The position numbers were made by a program, and so were the translations under genes. Source: Caenorhabditis elegans (taxonomy: Eukaryota; Nematoda; Chromadorea; Rhabditida; Rhabditidae). From it: a DNA stretch of 64,000 bases. Positions 29,476-38,962 of this stretch are shown here, piece after piece (the stretch's first letter is position 1; each line of letters starts with the position of its first letter). The stretch covers positions 2,108,001-2,172,000 of the forward strand of contig NC_003280.10 in NCBI RefSeq assembly GCF_000002985.6, read 5' to 3'. The notes beneath the pieces are model-generated. The model saw only the letters and a program-made list of their open reading frames with translations, was not told the DNA's origin and searched no databases.

Positions 29476-30951
29476 ATGCCAGTTTCTTCCACTGTAAAAC
29501 TAAACATCGGCGGAGAGGCATTCAAGACTTCCAGGACCACGTTAAGCCACTTCAATGGACTTTTCAAAACTATGCTGGAAAAGGATGTAAGTTTTTTTGC
29601 TAAATTATTATCTGCATACTTTCCAGGTAAATCTGGAAGTGCAAACAAACAGGAGCACGCCTCAGAGTTCAAATTTTTGCAATTTTCGTAGGCTTGAAAA
29701 TGGAGTAGCGCCAGTGGAGATTTTGTCTAAATGTACTTATAATGATCCAAAACAACTGAATATCGTAATAAAACAATCCAGAAAATTTTAGATTTTTCAT
29801 AATTTCCGGTCAAAGTAGCCAAAATTTGCAAATTGCAAATTGCCAAAATTTTGAAAAATAGAGTTTTTGAGGAAATTTGAAGAAATGTCGCATGTTTCGA
29901 CTCCTACAATGTTTTAATACAAATATTTTAAACAAAATTAAAACATAAAAAATAACGAAAAAAAAATATTTTTTTGGTCGACTTCCAAAATTATGAGTGG
30001 CAAAACTGAGTCATTGCCGCTTTTTGACAGTAAATAAAAAATTTTCAAAAACTTTTTGCAAAGTTTTATCATGATATTTGATCATTTTGAGAGCAAAAAA
30101 GTGGTTTTTAACAATTTCTCCACTTGCGCTACTCCACCTTTAAGTAGCAATCACAAGTTCTTTAGTATTGAAACTTTCAAAACTTTCAAAAATAAAAAGC
30201 AGATAATTTAAAAATAATCTCAGAAAATTTGGGATAATTTTTTAGAAAATATATCTTCAATGCTTCTAGACTGCAACGACCGAATTATCGTTCCCACATC
30301 GTTCACCGAAACACTTTGACCTGATCCTGAACTACATGAGAGATGGAGACGTGCTTCTGCCGAGAAACAACAAGGAGTTGGCAGAAGTCAGAGAAGAAGC
30401 TGAATTCTATCAGCTGAATGAGTTGGCTAGACAGTGTGACTCTATTTGGATTGTTCAATATAACAAGGGACCCCGGGAAATGCTACGCAGAATTGCGGGC
30501 AGTAAAAAGGTAGGGCTGGATCTGAAAAAAAACCTGCAGACGTATATTTTTTTTTAGGATATTCTTGTAGTTTGGTATTCAACACACAAAGATGAGCTTA
30601 TAAATTGTCCGGAAGACTTTTCGTTTCCATATTTCTATGAACAATACAGCGATAAAATTGATGTCTATTTCCGTGAGTCAGAAATATAGAATTTTTAATT
30701 CTTTCGCAAAATTATAACACTCAATTTCAGAAAAAGTGGAGACTTCTAACCGCATTGAAAATGTTCCGTGCGACAGCTGCTGGTGCCCGGGTCGCAAATG
30801 CGACGACAAATGCCACAATGTCGAAGCTCCGTCTTGGCGATTTTGGCTGTACTCCGCAAACAGAGGCTTTCACACTTTTGACGAATTCTCGAGATTCAAG
30901 CAATTGTTTGAGATGCGAATAATGAAATGGAAAGATGATTCTCATTTTTGA
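29476..30951 (+). CDS. KCTD-like BTB (T1-type) protein with cysteine cluster
   Basis: The exons are 29476-29586, 30270-30509, 30558-30672 and 30731-30951. The N-terminal BTB/T1 fold shows VKLNIGGEAFKTSRTTL, FNGLFKTMLEKD and HRSPKHFDLILNYMRDGDVLLP, then REEAEFYQLNELARQCDSIW. The middle exon reads DILVVWYSTHKDELINCPEDF. The last exon contains a tight run of cysteines (CDSCWCPGRKCDDKC) followed by SWRFWLYSANRGFHTFDEF, a C-terminal block shared with the paralogue at 38963-40664. KCTD proteins oligomerise through this BTB and many recruit CUL3. The start of exon 2 lacks the usual IF(I/V)DRSP wording (LSFPHRSP), which may reflect a local change. Intron 1 carries a palindromic element. Confidence 0.8.
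29696..30143. repeat. GTAGCGCCAGTGG-family palindromic element
   Basis: The left end is AAAATGGAGTAGCGCCAGTGG and the right end GCGCTACTCCACCTTTAAG. It lies in intron 1 of the KCTD-like gene. Confidence 0.8.
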
Positions 30952-31345
30952 AATTGTTATTTTCTTTACAATAAAAGTTTATCGTACTCATTTGTCTTGG
31001 TGATCTTAACCCGTCTGCGTCTCAATGGAAAAAAAATGGTCCGGGTTTGGTTTGACCTGACCGTTAGTGTGTAAGAGGCTTCCCTCTGAGCTCATCGATT
31101 TTTCCTGACCATCTGCTCACTGCTCACAGTCGGGAGAGCAACGTTTGGCTAATCTGGTATTGGTGAAAATGTTCTCTAATTCCCCTGAACTCTTTCCATT
31201 CCCCTATGACATAATTAGTTTTCCTGTAATTTTCTAAAAATTATCCCAAATTTTCTGGAATTTTTTTAAATTATCTGTTTTTTTTTTTTTGAAAAATTTG
31301 AAAGTTTCTTTACTAAAAAACTTGTGATTGCTACTTAAACAGTTA
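30930..31345. repeat. Segmental duplication, copy A
   Basis: It covers the last codons and 3' flank of the KCTD-like gene (AATAATGAAATGGAAA, CAATAAAAGTTTA, ATGGTCCGGGTTTGG, GTTAGTGTGTAAGAG). It is repeated at about 37780-38235 with small differences. Confidence 0.75.
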
Positions 31346-33129
31346 CGATCAAAGCACCCATTTCGGCACAAAAATTTTTTGAACCGGCCGAAAATTACAA
31401 GTTCCGCGATTTTTTTTGTGTTGAAAAGTGCATCTAACTAATACATAGTAAGCATATTTTTCAATTAAATAATTTTAAAAAAAAAAAACTATACCCTAAA
31501 ACACTGCGTCGTTTTTCGTTTGATACAGACCTACTGGTCTACACAGCCATTATGACCATCATCTGTCTGAGAAAGAGCCCACAGTTTTAACGTCTGAATC
31601 TCTCACCTTCCGATACTCTTTTTACTTAGACACCAGACCTTCATCGATTTACTGAACAAACCTCTAATCCAGTATTAGCTACTAGACTTTCAAATCTGTT
31701 TTATAAGTAAAATTTATGGAAATGTTTTTGGTGTTTTTTAAATAAAATATTATGTTTTTTATTTGGAATATAACAGTTTGCATATGTAAAACTACTGTTT
31801 TCAACTGAAAAACGCAACGTTTAGTTTAATTTTGGGAAATGTTTAATATTATTAGGGGGGGGGGGAATAAGTTCCGAGTTAAAATTCATAACGTTTTTTG
31901 CGGTGTATCGATTTTTCTATAAATGTGGCAATTTATGTTATCAACCATGGCCTTTTATTTTACGGTATTTTCAAAAAAAATTTGCCCCCCCCCCCCCCCA
32001 GGTTTCCTAGCTCGGAGCCTCTTTTTTGAGCCCTCTGCCTGATCTCGCTTCTTTTAAACTTGCATTAAAAAGGTTTGTACGGATTTCGATTAGTTTGATA
32101 CATATATGTACAATGAAAAAATAATATAAAAATTTAAGAACAAATTCGTTCAAAAAATTTTTTGTCGATCGGCAAAAAATAATCTTCGAAAAATCTTGAT
32201 TTTTCATACAAAAATTATGCACCTAAATATGTATGTCCAAACAATTTTTTAACATGCAAAAAATTCGAATTTTAAATTTCGATTTCGAGAAAATCTCAAA
32301 ACATTTATGACAACTTTCAATTTTTCATAACCACTTGAGTGTAACGCATTGAATTGAAATGTTTTGTATGTTAAAAAATTGTTTAGACGTGGTTGCATGT
32401 TTTTCGTATAAAAAATCAAAAATTTTCGAAAAAAAAATTCGAATTTTTTTAGGGGATCTGCAAAAACATTTTTTTGAACGAATTTGTTCTTGAATTTTTA
32501 TTGTATTTTAACATTGTATGCTAAACTAATTAAAATCCCCATATACCTCTCAATTTAAAAGAAGCGAGATCCGGCACATGCGACAAAAAAGTGGCTCCGA
32601 GCTAGGATACCTGGGGTGATCAAAACTTTTTGAAAATACCGTAAAATGAAAGGCCATGGTTGATAACATAAATTCCCACATTTATAGAAAATTCGATACA
32701 CCGCAAAAAAAAGTTATGAGTTTTGACTCGGATCTTATTTCCAATGAGACAAATTGATTTATTTAATAACGTGATTGCAACAAATTACCCGTAACATTTG
32801 GGCCTACACTATGCTAGATGACTAGAAAAGAAAAAAATAAATCAAAGAAGTTCAATGCTAAATCGTAAAAGCTTGACAAAAGTAAAAAATTCGAAATAAA
32901 ACTATATCCGCAGATTTCTTCATTTCGCACCAAAAAGATGTTCTTTTATGCTCTCTCAGAAAATTGACTAAAATATACTTAAATGTGCTCGTTTCTGTAA
33001 ATACAGCCCGTGCAACAGTGCTGTGCGGCTCTCGGCTCTCGGCGCGAGCACACATTCAAAAAACGAATACACATTCAAAAACGTTGTTCAAACTTTTTTC
33101 ATGTAGCCAAAAACTATTAACAAGGAAAA
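30952..33129. other. Long intergenic region with a large palindrome
   Basis: It contains the duplicated 3' flank (to 31345), unremarkable AT-rich sequence, the 0.9-kb palindrome 31850-32750 and an 11-base G tract and 15-base C tract. No gene is supported. Confidence 0.55.
31850..32750. repeat. Palindromic element of about 900 bp with mono-G/C tracts
   Basis: The left half (GAGTTAAAATTCATAACG, GCGGTGTATCGATTTTTCTA, CCATGGCCTTTTATTTTACG, CCTAGCTCGGAGCCTCTTTT, GATCTCGCTTCTTTTAAA) is mirrored by the right half (TTTAAAAGAAGCGAGATCC, AGTGGCTCCGAGCTAGGA, CGTAAAATGAAAGGCCATGG, GAAAATTCGATACACCGC). The centre is near 32300. G11 at 31855-31865 and C15 at 31985-31999 lie in the left half only. Confidence 0.8.
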
Positions 33130-34342
33130 ATGTGTTCACCAGCAAACATCATGATGCTGAACATCGGTGGAACTGTATTCCATACTTCCAAGGCAACTCT
33201 CACCGGAATCAATGGGTTCTTCAAAATGCTGTTGGAGAGTGACATTCCTGTTAGTTGGTGTAACTTAAAAAAGTAGAGTAACAACTTTGATTTCATGTAT
33301 TGATTATTGACCTAGAATGGATTATAATTTGCTTACCATGCTGTAAAATAGCATATTCACCAGGGGTGTGCCGCAAATTCGGCAAATTTCGAAATTTGAC
33401 GCACACATGAAAAGTTTGGCAATTTTGACCAAAACTATTGATTTTGTTCCCAAAAAGAACTGGGCTGCTTTGATGCTAAAGCAGACACACTACACAGAAC
33501 TTATTCAGAAACCAAACGTTGCTCAGAATTCAGTAAACTTTGGTGCTTGAAAAAACATTTAAAAATAAAAATTTTCGGAATTTTTGAAATTTGCCGCACA
33601 CCTCTGATCTTCACCCAAAAATGAGCTTTCTTTAAAATCAAATAATACATGTGAATTTCATATATACTTTCTGAAACTTTTGCACTTTCAGATAATTAAC
33701 TGAAAAGTATATTTAACCATGCACGTTTTTGAGACCATTCAATAAACCTGACTCCTGAAACTTCAGCTCCATAAAGACGAATCCAATTGTATTTTCATCG
33801 ACCGCTCGCCGAAACATTTCGACGTAATCCTAAACTTTCTGAGAGATGGTGACGTGGATCTTCCTGAACTAGAGAAAGAGGTCAAAGAAGTAAGGAGAGA
33901 GGCCCAGTTTTACCTGTTGGATGGTTTAGTCTATTTGTGTAATTGGAAATTGAACACAGCAATTCATGTATTAAAAAACGACACTGAGAAATTGGAGTTT
34001 CAAAGGAAAAACGACAAGGTATAGTTATTTGTGACCTACATATGAAACATTGAGAAGCATATCCTGTTTTTTTTCAGCCACGACTTTTGATTAAGTATGG
34101 AGATATAAACGATGTAGTTGAGTACTGGAGATTACGTTTCAATATACCGGAAATCTTGGAAAAATACGGAAATAAATTGCACATTGCTTTTCGTTCGTTT
34201 TTTAAACCATACTTACGCTTAGAAAGGAGAAAATATTTCAGAAATCGAATCAAATATATGTCACTCAACACTTCAATTCAAGGAAAAAATACGAATACTC
34301 ACTAGACATCCAACAGAAGGTTCTCATTGGATTTGCATATGA
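33130..34342 (+). CDS. KCTD-like BTB protein, possibly 3'-truncated
   Basis: The exons are 33130-33249 (MCSPANIMMLNIGGTVFHTS, GFFKMLLESDIP), 33767-34018 (SNCIFIDRSPKHFDVILNFL, VDLPELEKEVKEVRREAQF), 34078-34192 (PRLLIKYGDINDVVEYW) and 34242-34342. The last intron is only 49 bases. The final exon ends SHWICI-stop, which lines up with QSWIYRLYS of the paralogue at 38963 but stops about 20 residues short, exactly where an inverted-repeat element begins. Without the last splice an alternative end at 34303-34305 is possible. The role is inferred from the family: BTB oligomerisation and probable ubiquitin-ligase or adaptor function. Intron 1 contains the GTGTGCGGCAAATTTGCC element. Confidence 0.7.
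33362..33608. repeat. GTGTGCGGCAAATTTGCC element, short copy
   Basis: The left end GGGGTGTGCCGCAAATTCGG, body TTTTGACCAAAACTATTGAT and right end AATTTGCCGCACACC match the copy at 21883-22272. Confidence 0.7.
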
Positions 34343-34720
34343 GATCTATGTCGTTCGATAGCCCATGTTTTAAAACGGTTATTCGTGAATTTTTAGCGAC
34401 AAAACTCCTGAACCAGGATTACGACGGGCTCTCAAAGATCTTGAAAATATCAATGTAGCAAAACATTGAATTTTTAAAATTCACTTTGGCAGCTCAAGTC
34501 ATTAACCAAACAGGTGTTGGTCTTTTTGTAAAGAACAAGTTTGTAATTGATGATTTTTTACCAAAAAATATTATTGCGTAAGCAGCATGCCAATTTTCGA
34601 TTAAAAAAAACAACCTTGCAAGCGTAAAAATGGAGAAGTTCGCTACTCCACCTTTAAGACATGGGCTGTCGAATTGCATAAATCTCATATGCAAATCCGA
34701 TGGGCACCTTCTGACAGATC
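34303..34720. repeat. Inverted-repeat element at the 3' end of a KCTD-like gene
   Basis: GGATTTGCATATGAGATCTA and TCGATAGCCCATGTTTTAAA at the left are mirrored by TTTAAGACATGGGCTGTCGA and ATCTCATATGCAAATCCGAT near 34655-34705. A scrap of the GCTACTCCACCTTTAAG terminus lies at 34638-34658. Confidence 0.65.
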
Positions 34721-35509
34721 CATAGTCAGACAGAAATTTGAGTATTTCAATTCAGATCCATATGAAGAATTCACAGGGTTTGTAGATGAGTTTCTTGCTG
34801 AAATTGTTGCTGATTCTCGGGATAATGAAGATGATAGTGCGAATAGTGAGGGTGATGCTCACAATCAGGACGCAGCACTTATATAAATGGAGAACGTATG
34901 TATATATTTTACTTTCAGTCTCTAATTTCTTTGAATAAACACTATATATGCTCATTGTCTGTCTTTAAACATGGAAGTTTTGTCACTCTAGAAAAATTAA
35001 TGGTGCTGCTGGGGTTTAATGGTGGAGTTGACAGAAAATAACTGTTAAGATTAGTTTTAAAAACATTATAATTTTCAAATGTTTTTTTTTAATGTTGCAA
35101 TTAAAGAATTGGGCTAATTTTTTTTTGCACTCCCGCGCCAAGGGGTTACGTCATTTTTTTGTTGATATTTTTGCGTTTTCTTAATTTTTCAATTTTTATA
35201 ATATTTTTCCAAAAACTTGTTAACCTGGATGAAGTTCGCGAAAATTTCAAAACTAGAGCAATTTAACTTTAATTAGTGTTTTTTTTTCAGAAAATTGCCA
35301 TAAAAACTGGCAAACGGTGTTTTACATCAAATATTGAAGAAAAATTGAAAAAAAGCAATGATGTTTTGCATGCGGTTCAGTGGTAGTTTAATATTTTAAG
35401 CCATTGACTGATCAACGATTTATTGTCTAATACCGAGAGTTCTATTAGGTAAAACAAGAACCAATGGTCGAACTGACGTTTCTTCCACATTTTCCACCTT
35501 ATGTAGACA

Positions 35510-35731
35510 TCAGATATGACCTTTCCCGCAAAGGTCGCAAAGGTTGTTCCACGGGTTTATCGGAAGTTCATTGTATCCTTTGATCCTGAAGTTCATACGT
35601 TCTTGGGCTTCCTTTGTTGTTGTAGAAGTGTGGCCATGGTGTAGATGCTTGCAGGGTGTTCGTGGAGCCGCGTTGCTTGGTGGAGTGTGTTGAGAGTCAT
35701 AAGCCGTTGATATAGTCGTTTTATATTCTTA
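35510..35731 (-). pseudogene. Unrecognised coding relic with a CxxCGKGH motif
   Basis: It is a stop-bounded minus-strand frame of 73 codons with coding-like composition: AYDSQHTPPSNAAPRTP, then TTTKEAQERMNFRIKGY and NPWNNLCDLCGKGHI before the stop at 35510-35512. C-x2-C-G-K-G-H is the first part of a retroviral-type zinc knuckle, and base composition here is more GC-rich than the flanks. A decayed retroelement gag or a lost host exon are both possible. An acceptor-like TTAAG precedes the frame. Confidence 0.35.
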
Positions 35732-35847
35732 ACAGAAGTTAGTCGAGAACAGGTTTAGCCTATCCGTATTCGCGTCCAAAAAAGATGACGTGCCATCCTG
35801 TATGATACACTGTTATCATTTTTATGAGCCTTTTTTATGATTTTTAT

Positions 35848-36143
35848 TAAAAGTGGCAATTACTCAGTTTTTGCCAATCATAATTTTGGAAGTCGACCAA
35901 AAAAAAATTTTTTCGATAGTTTTTATGTTTCAATTTTGTTTAAATTATTTGTATTAAAATATTGTAGGGGTCGAAACATGCGACATTTCTTTAAATTTCC
36001 TCAAAAGCTCATATTTTTCAAAATTTTGACAATTTGCCAAAATTTGACCGGAAATTATGAGTGTTTTATTATGATATTTGGTTGTTTTGGATTATTATAA
36101 GTGCATTTAGATAAAATCCCCACTGGCGCTACTCCACCTATAA
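35848..36143. repeat. Truncated GTAGCGCCAGTGG-family element
   Basis: It starts within the family body (AAAAGTGGCAATTACTCAG) and ends with GGCGCTACTCCACCTATAA. The left third is missing. Confidence 0.75.
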
Positions 36144-36461
36144 ATGTTGAAATTTTCCGACACTTCCAAAAAATTTCCACAGGTTTTTTGAAAGTTCAAT
36201 AAAAATTGCGAAAATTTTCTTTGTAGTTTTCTGGAACTTTCTGAAGTTTTCTAAACTTTTTAAAAACGTTATAAAAATATCAGGAATTTACTATGATTTA
36301 ATATGACTCTTTATTTGACGGAGCTCTGTGTTGAGAGCCTACTAAATTAAATTAAATTAGAATGAAGAATACATTTTAAAAATGAATTTTTTGAAAAATG
36401 TGGGAATACATTAGTAAACACAGAGATAAATTTGAATGTGTGGATTAAGACTTTTCGATAT

Positions 36462-37582
36462 TCATTCATCGTTCAATACATCACCGATTTTTTTCTGTAG
36501 GGAAGGCAAGTCTTTAAAAAAATCGCAACATGGATGCGTAATATTGTAAATTCGAAAGCTCCAAAGTGGTTCAGGGGTGAGTATCAATTTGTTTGTCAAA
36601 TCTATAGGCCATGGTTCTCGTTTGTTCATTGGCTCTGTAATCATCATTATTTATATATTTTTTTAAAAACATGGTTCTACTGTTGAAGTTTGTAGTCTGT
36701 GACGTCAGACTACAAACAACAATTGTCAAAGTTTTGGCGTGAAAATCAAATATTTTGAGAATACAATTAGGCGGAAAGCTTGATTGTTTTGAAATACACC
36801 ATCAAAGACTCAATTAAACGTAAATTTAAAAACAAAGTATTTAGAAAAAAGTTCCGTGACAATAACAAGCGCGGCCGTTATAAAATATAAACTCACGGAA
36901 ATAAATTTCCAGATATTCACGGTTTTTCTCTATAAATTCAGAAAATTGGAATTCTTTTGGGACGAAAATGATATCGTTATTGTGAATTAAGTAGTTGATC
37001 ACAACAACTGGCTGAAAAATATTACTATCGGAAGAGATGGAAACAAAAAACACGTACCTTATTGGTGCTGGCGATGATTTGCAGCAATTCATGAGACGAG
37101 CCATAAGTTCTGATTTTGTTTTTTATAGGTTCACACAAGTCTACCAAATGCTCCAACAAGTAGAATTCGGCTTCTTTTTTCAGTTCTTGTAGTTCTTTTT
37201 CAGAGTCTGGAAGTACTGTAACACCGGATCTCATGTAGTTTAGCACAGTTTCAAAGTACTTTGGAGAGCGATCAATGAAATAACAATCGGAAGTGTCCTT
37301 TTTAACCTGAATTTGAAAAATTAAACGCAAATGTATTGGGAACGATCACAAATGCTCACGTTCGATCCTGTCCTGTTATTTTCTGTTTTACAGGTTTTTC
37401 TACTGTATCCCTGATTTTCGTCTTGTTTCGTTGTCGTTGATTTAAAAAAAATTTAAACTAACCGGAACATTAGTCTCAATTAATGTTTTGAAGAATCCAT
37501 CCTGCTTGGTCAGTGTCGATTTCCACGTCTCGAATACAGATCCGCCGACATTCAACTTGACAATTGTTTCAGAAAAGCACAT
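36462..37582 (-). CDS. KCTD-like BTB protein (near-identical exon 2 with the gene at 40806)
   Basis: The exons are 37463-37582 (MCFSETIVKLNVGGSVFETW, GFFKTLIETNVP), 37058-37306 (CYFIDRSPKYFETVLNYMRS, EKELQELKKEAEFYLLEHLV), 36897-37011 (PVVVINYLIHNNDIIFVPKE) and 36462-36634 (EPLWSFRIYNITHPCCDFF, ending VLNDE). The BTB/T1 signature N(V/I)GG and DRSPKYF are clear. Exon 2 and the first intron bases downstream are almost identical in DNA to the gene at 40806-42310, whereas exons 3 and 4 have diverged, which suggests gene conversion. Splice sites and phases are all consistent, so it is likely functional; substrate and partners are unknown. Confidence 0.8.
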
Positions 37583-37769
37583 ATTGAGTAACGTGTATTC
37601 ACAGAGAATAAATTGATGAACAAATGAGTCGAGTGGTCTCGCTTTACATCGATTTTGTGGCCATCTGCTAACCCATTGCTCTCAGCACCACGGGGAGGCT
37701 GACCCCAGGGCTCCCACCACGATTGGTATTTGCACAAGCACCGTAATCTTTACATTTTTGAATTACAAG

Positions 37770-38235
37770 CCACATTTTGAAGCATTCTGGAGATTCAATG
37801 AATTTTTTGACAGCGAATAATGAAATGGAAAATTGATCCTTAATTTGGAAATTGTTATTTTCTTTACTTCAATAAAAGTTTAACGTACTCATTTGTCTGA
37901 TGGATGTCTTAACCTGTCTGCGTCTCAATGGAAGAAAATGGTCCGGGTTTGGGTTCATCTGACCGTTAGTGTGTAAGAGACCCCCTCTGAGCTCATCGAT
38001 TTTTCCTGACCATCTGCTCACAGTAAGTACGGCGGGAGAGCAACGTTTGGCTAATCTGGTATTGGTGAAAATGTTCTCTAATTTACCTGAACTCTCTCCA
38101 TTTTCCTATGACATAATAAGTTTTCCTGTAATTTTCTAAAAAATTATCCCAAATTTTCTGGAATTTTTTAAAATTATCTGTTTTTTTTTTTGAAAATTTT
38201 GGCAGTTTCTGAACTAGATAATTTGTGATTGCTAC
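37770..38235. repeat. Segmental duplication, copy B, with the end of a KCTD-like gene
   Basis: GAGATTCAATGAATTTTTTG then GCGAATAATGAAATGGAAAA corresponds to the last codons of the gene ending at 30951. The following 3' flank matches 30952-31345. The coding part is a remnant only, with frame lost. Confidence 0.7.
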
Positions 38236-38239
38236 TTAA

Positions 38240-38526
38240 GTCCCTTTGGTTCCAAAATGGCCAAATATCATAAGAAAACGTTTCAAAAAATTTTTGAAAA
38301 TTTTTTATTTACTGCCAAAAAGTGGCAATTACTCGGTTTTTGCCACTCATAATTTTGGAAATCCACCAAAAAAACAATTTTTTTCTACATTTTTTATGTT
38401 TTAATTTTGTTTAAATTATTTGTATCAAAACATTGTAGGGGTCGAAAAATGCGACATTTCTTTAAATTTCCTCAACAGCTCATATTTTTCAAAATTTTGG
38501 CAATATTCCAAAACGTTGACCGGAAT
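38240..38526. repeat. Partial GTAGCGCCAGTGG-family element
   Basis: The body only (CCAAATATCATAAGAAAACG, GTAGGGGTCGAAAAATGCG, CCAAAACGTTGACCGGAA); both termini are missing. Confidence 0.7.
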
Positions 38527-38962
38527 GGAACTTTCTGAAGGTTTCTAAGCTTTTTAAAAATGTTACAAAATTATCTGAAACTCCCTGATTTTTTTTTTGA
38601 AATGTCTCAAATCTTTTAGAACATTCTTAACTTTGTTGAAACATTCTAAATTCTCTAAGAAATGTCTAAAATTTTTCAGAAAACTTCTAGAGTTTTTTGA
38701 ATCTTTCAGAAGTTTTCCGAAAAGTTTTGATTTTTTTTTTAATTTCTGCAAATTTATAAAATTCCCAGAAAATTGCTAGACTTTCGAAAAAAAATGTTTG
38801 AAGTCTTCTGAGTTTTTTTTCGAAATGTTCTGAAACTGTCTGAAAAATTTTTTTTTTTTCTGGAACTTTCCCAACTTTCTCAGATTTTCTGCAACTTTCT
38901 ACAGCTTCCTACAATTTTCTGCAATTTTCCTCAAATTTCGCTCATTTTCAGCGATTTCCAAA

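Larger units (their letters stand above)
34721..36461. other. Intergenic region with a zinc-knuckle-like open frame
   Basis: An acidic open frame ending at 34886 (FVDEFLAEIVADSRDNEDD) has no recognised homology. A minus-strand coding relic lies at 35510-35731, then a truncated GTAGCGCCAGTGG element at 35848-36143. TTCTGGAACTTTCTG words occur near 36229. No complete gene is supported. Confidence 0.45.
37583..38962. other. Spacer between divergent KCTD-like genes
   Basis: It contains a truncated gene end plus duplicated flank (37770-38235), a partial GTAGCGCCAGTGG element (38240-38526) and a stretch dense in TTCTGAA/TTCTGGAACTT words (38526-38940) that leads into the plus-strand gene. No other gene is seen. 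Confidence 0.5.

Noticed and set aside
34674-34886. Acidic 70-codon open frame as a possible last KCTD exon
   Set aside because: It does not resemble the C-terminal blocks of the paralogues and begins within an inverted-repeat element.
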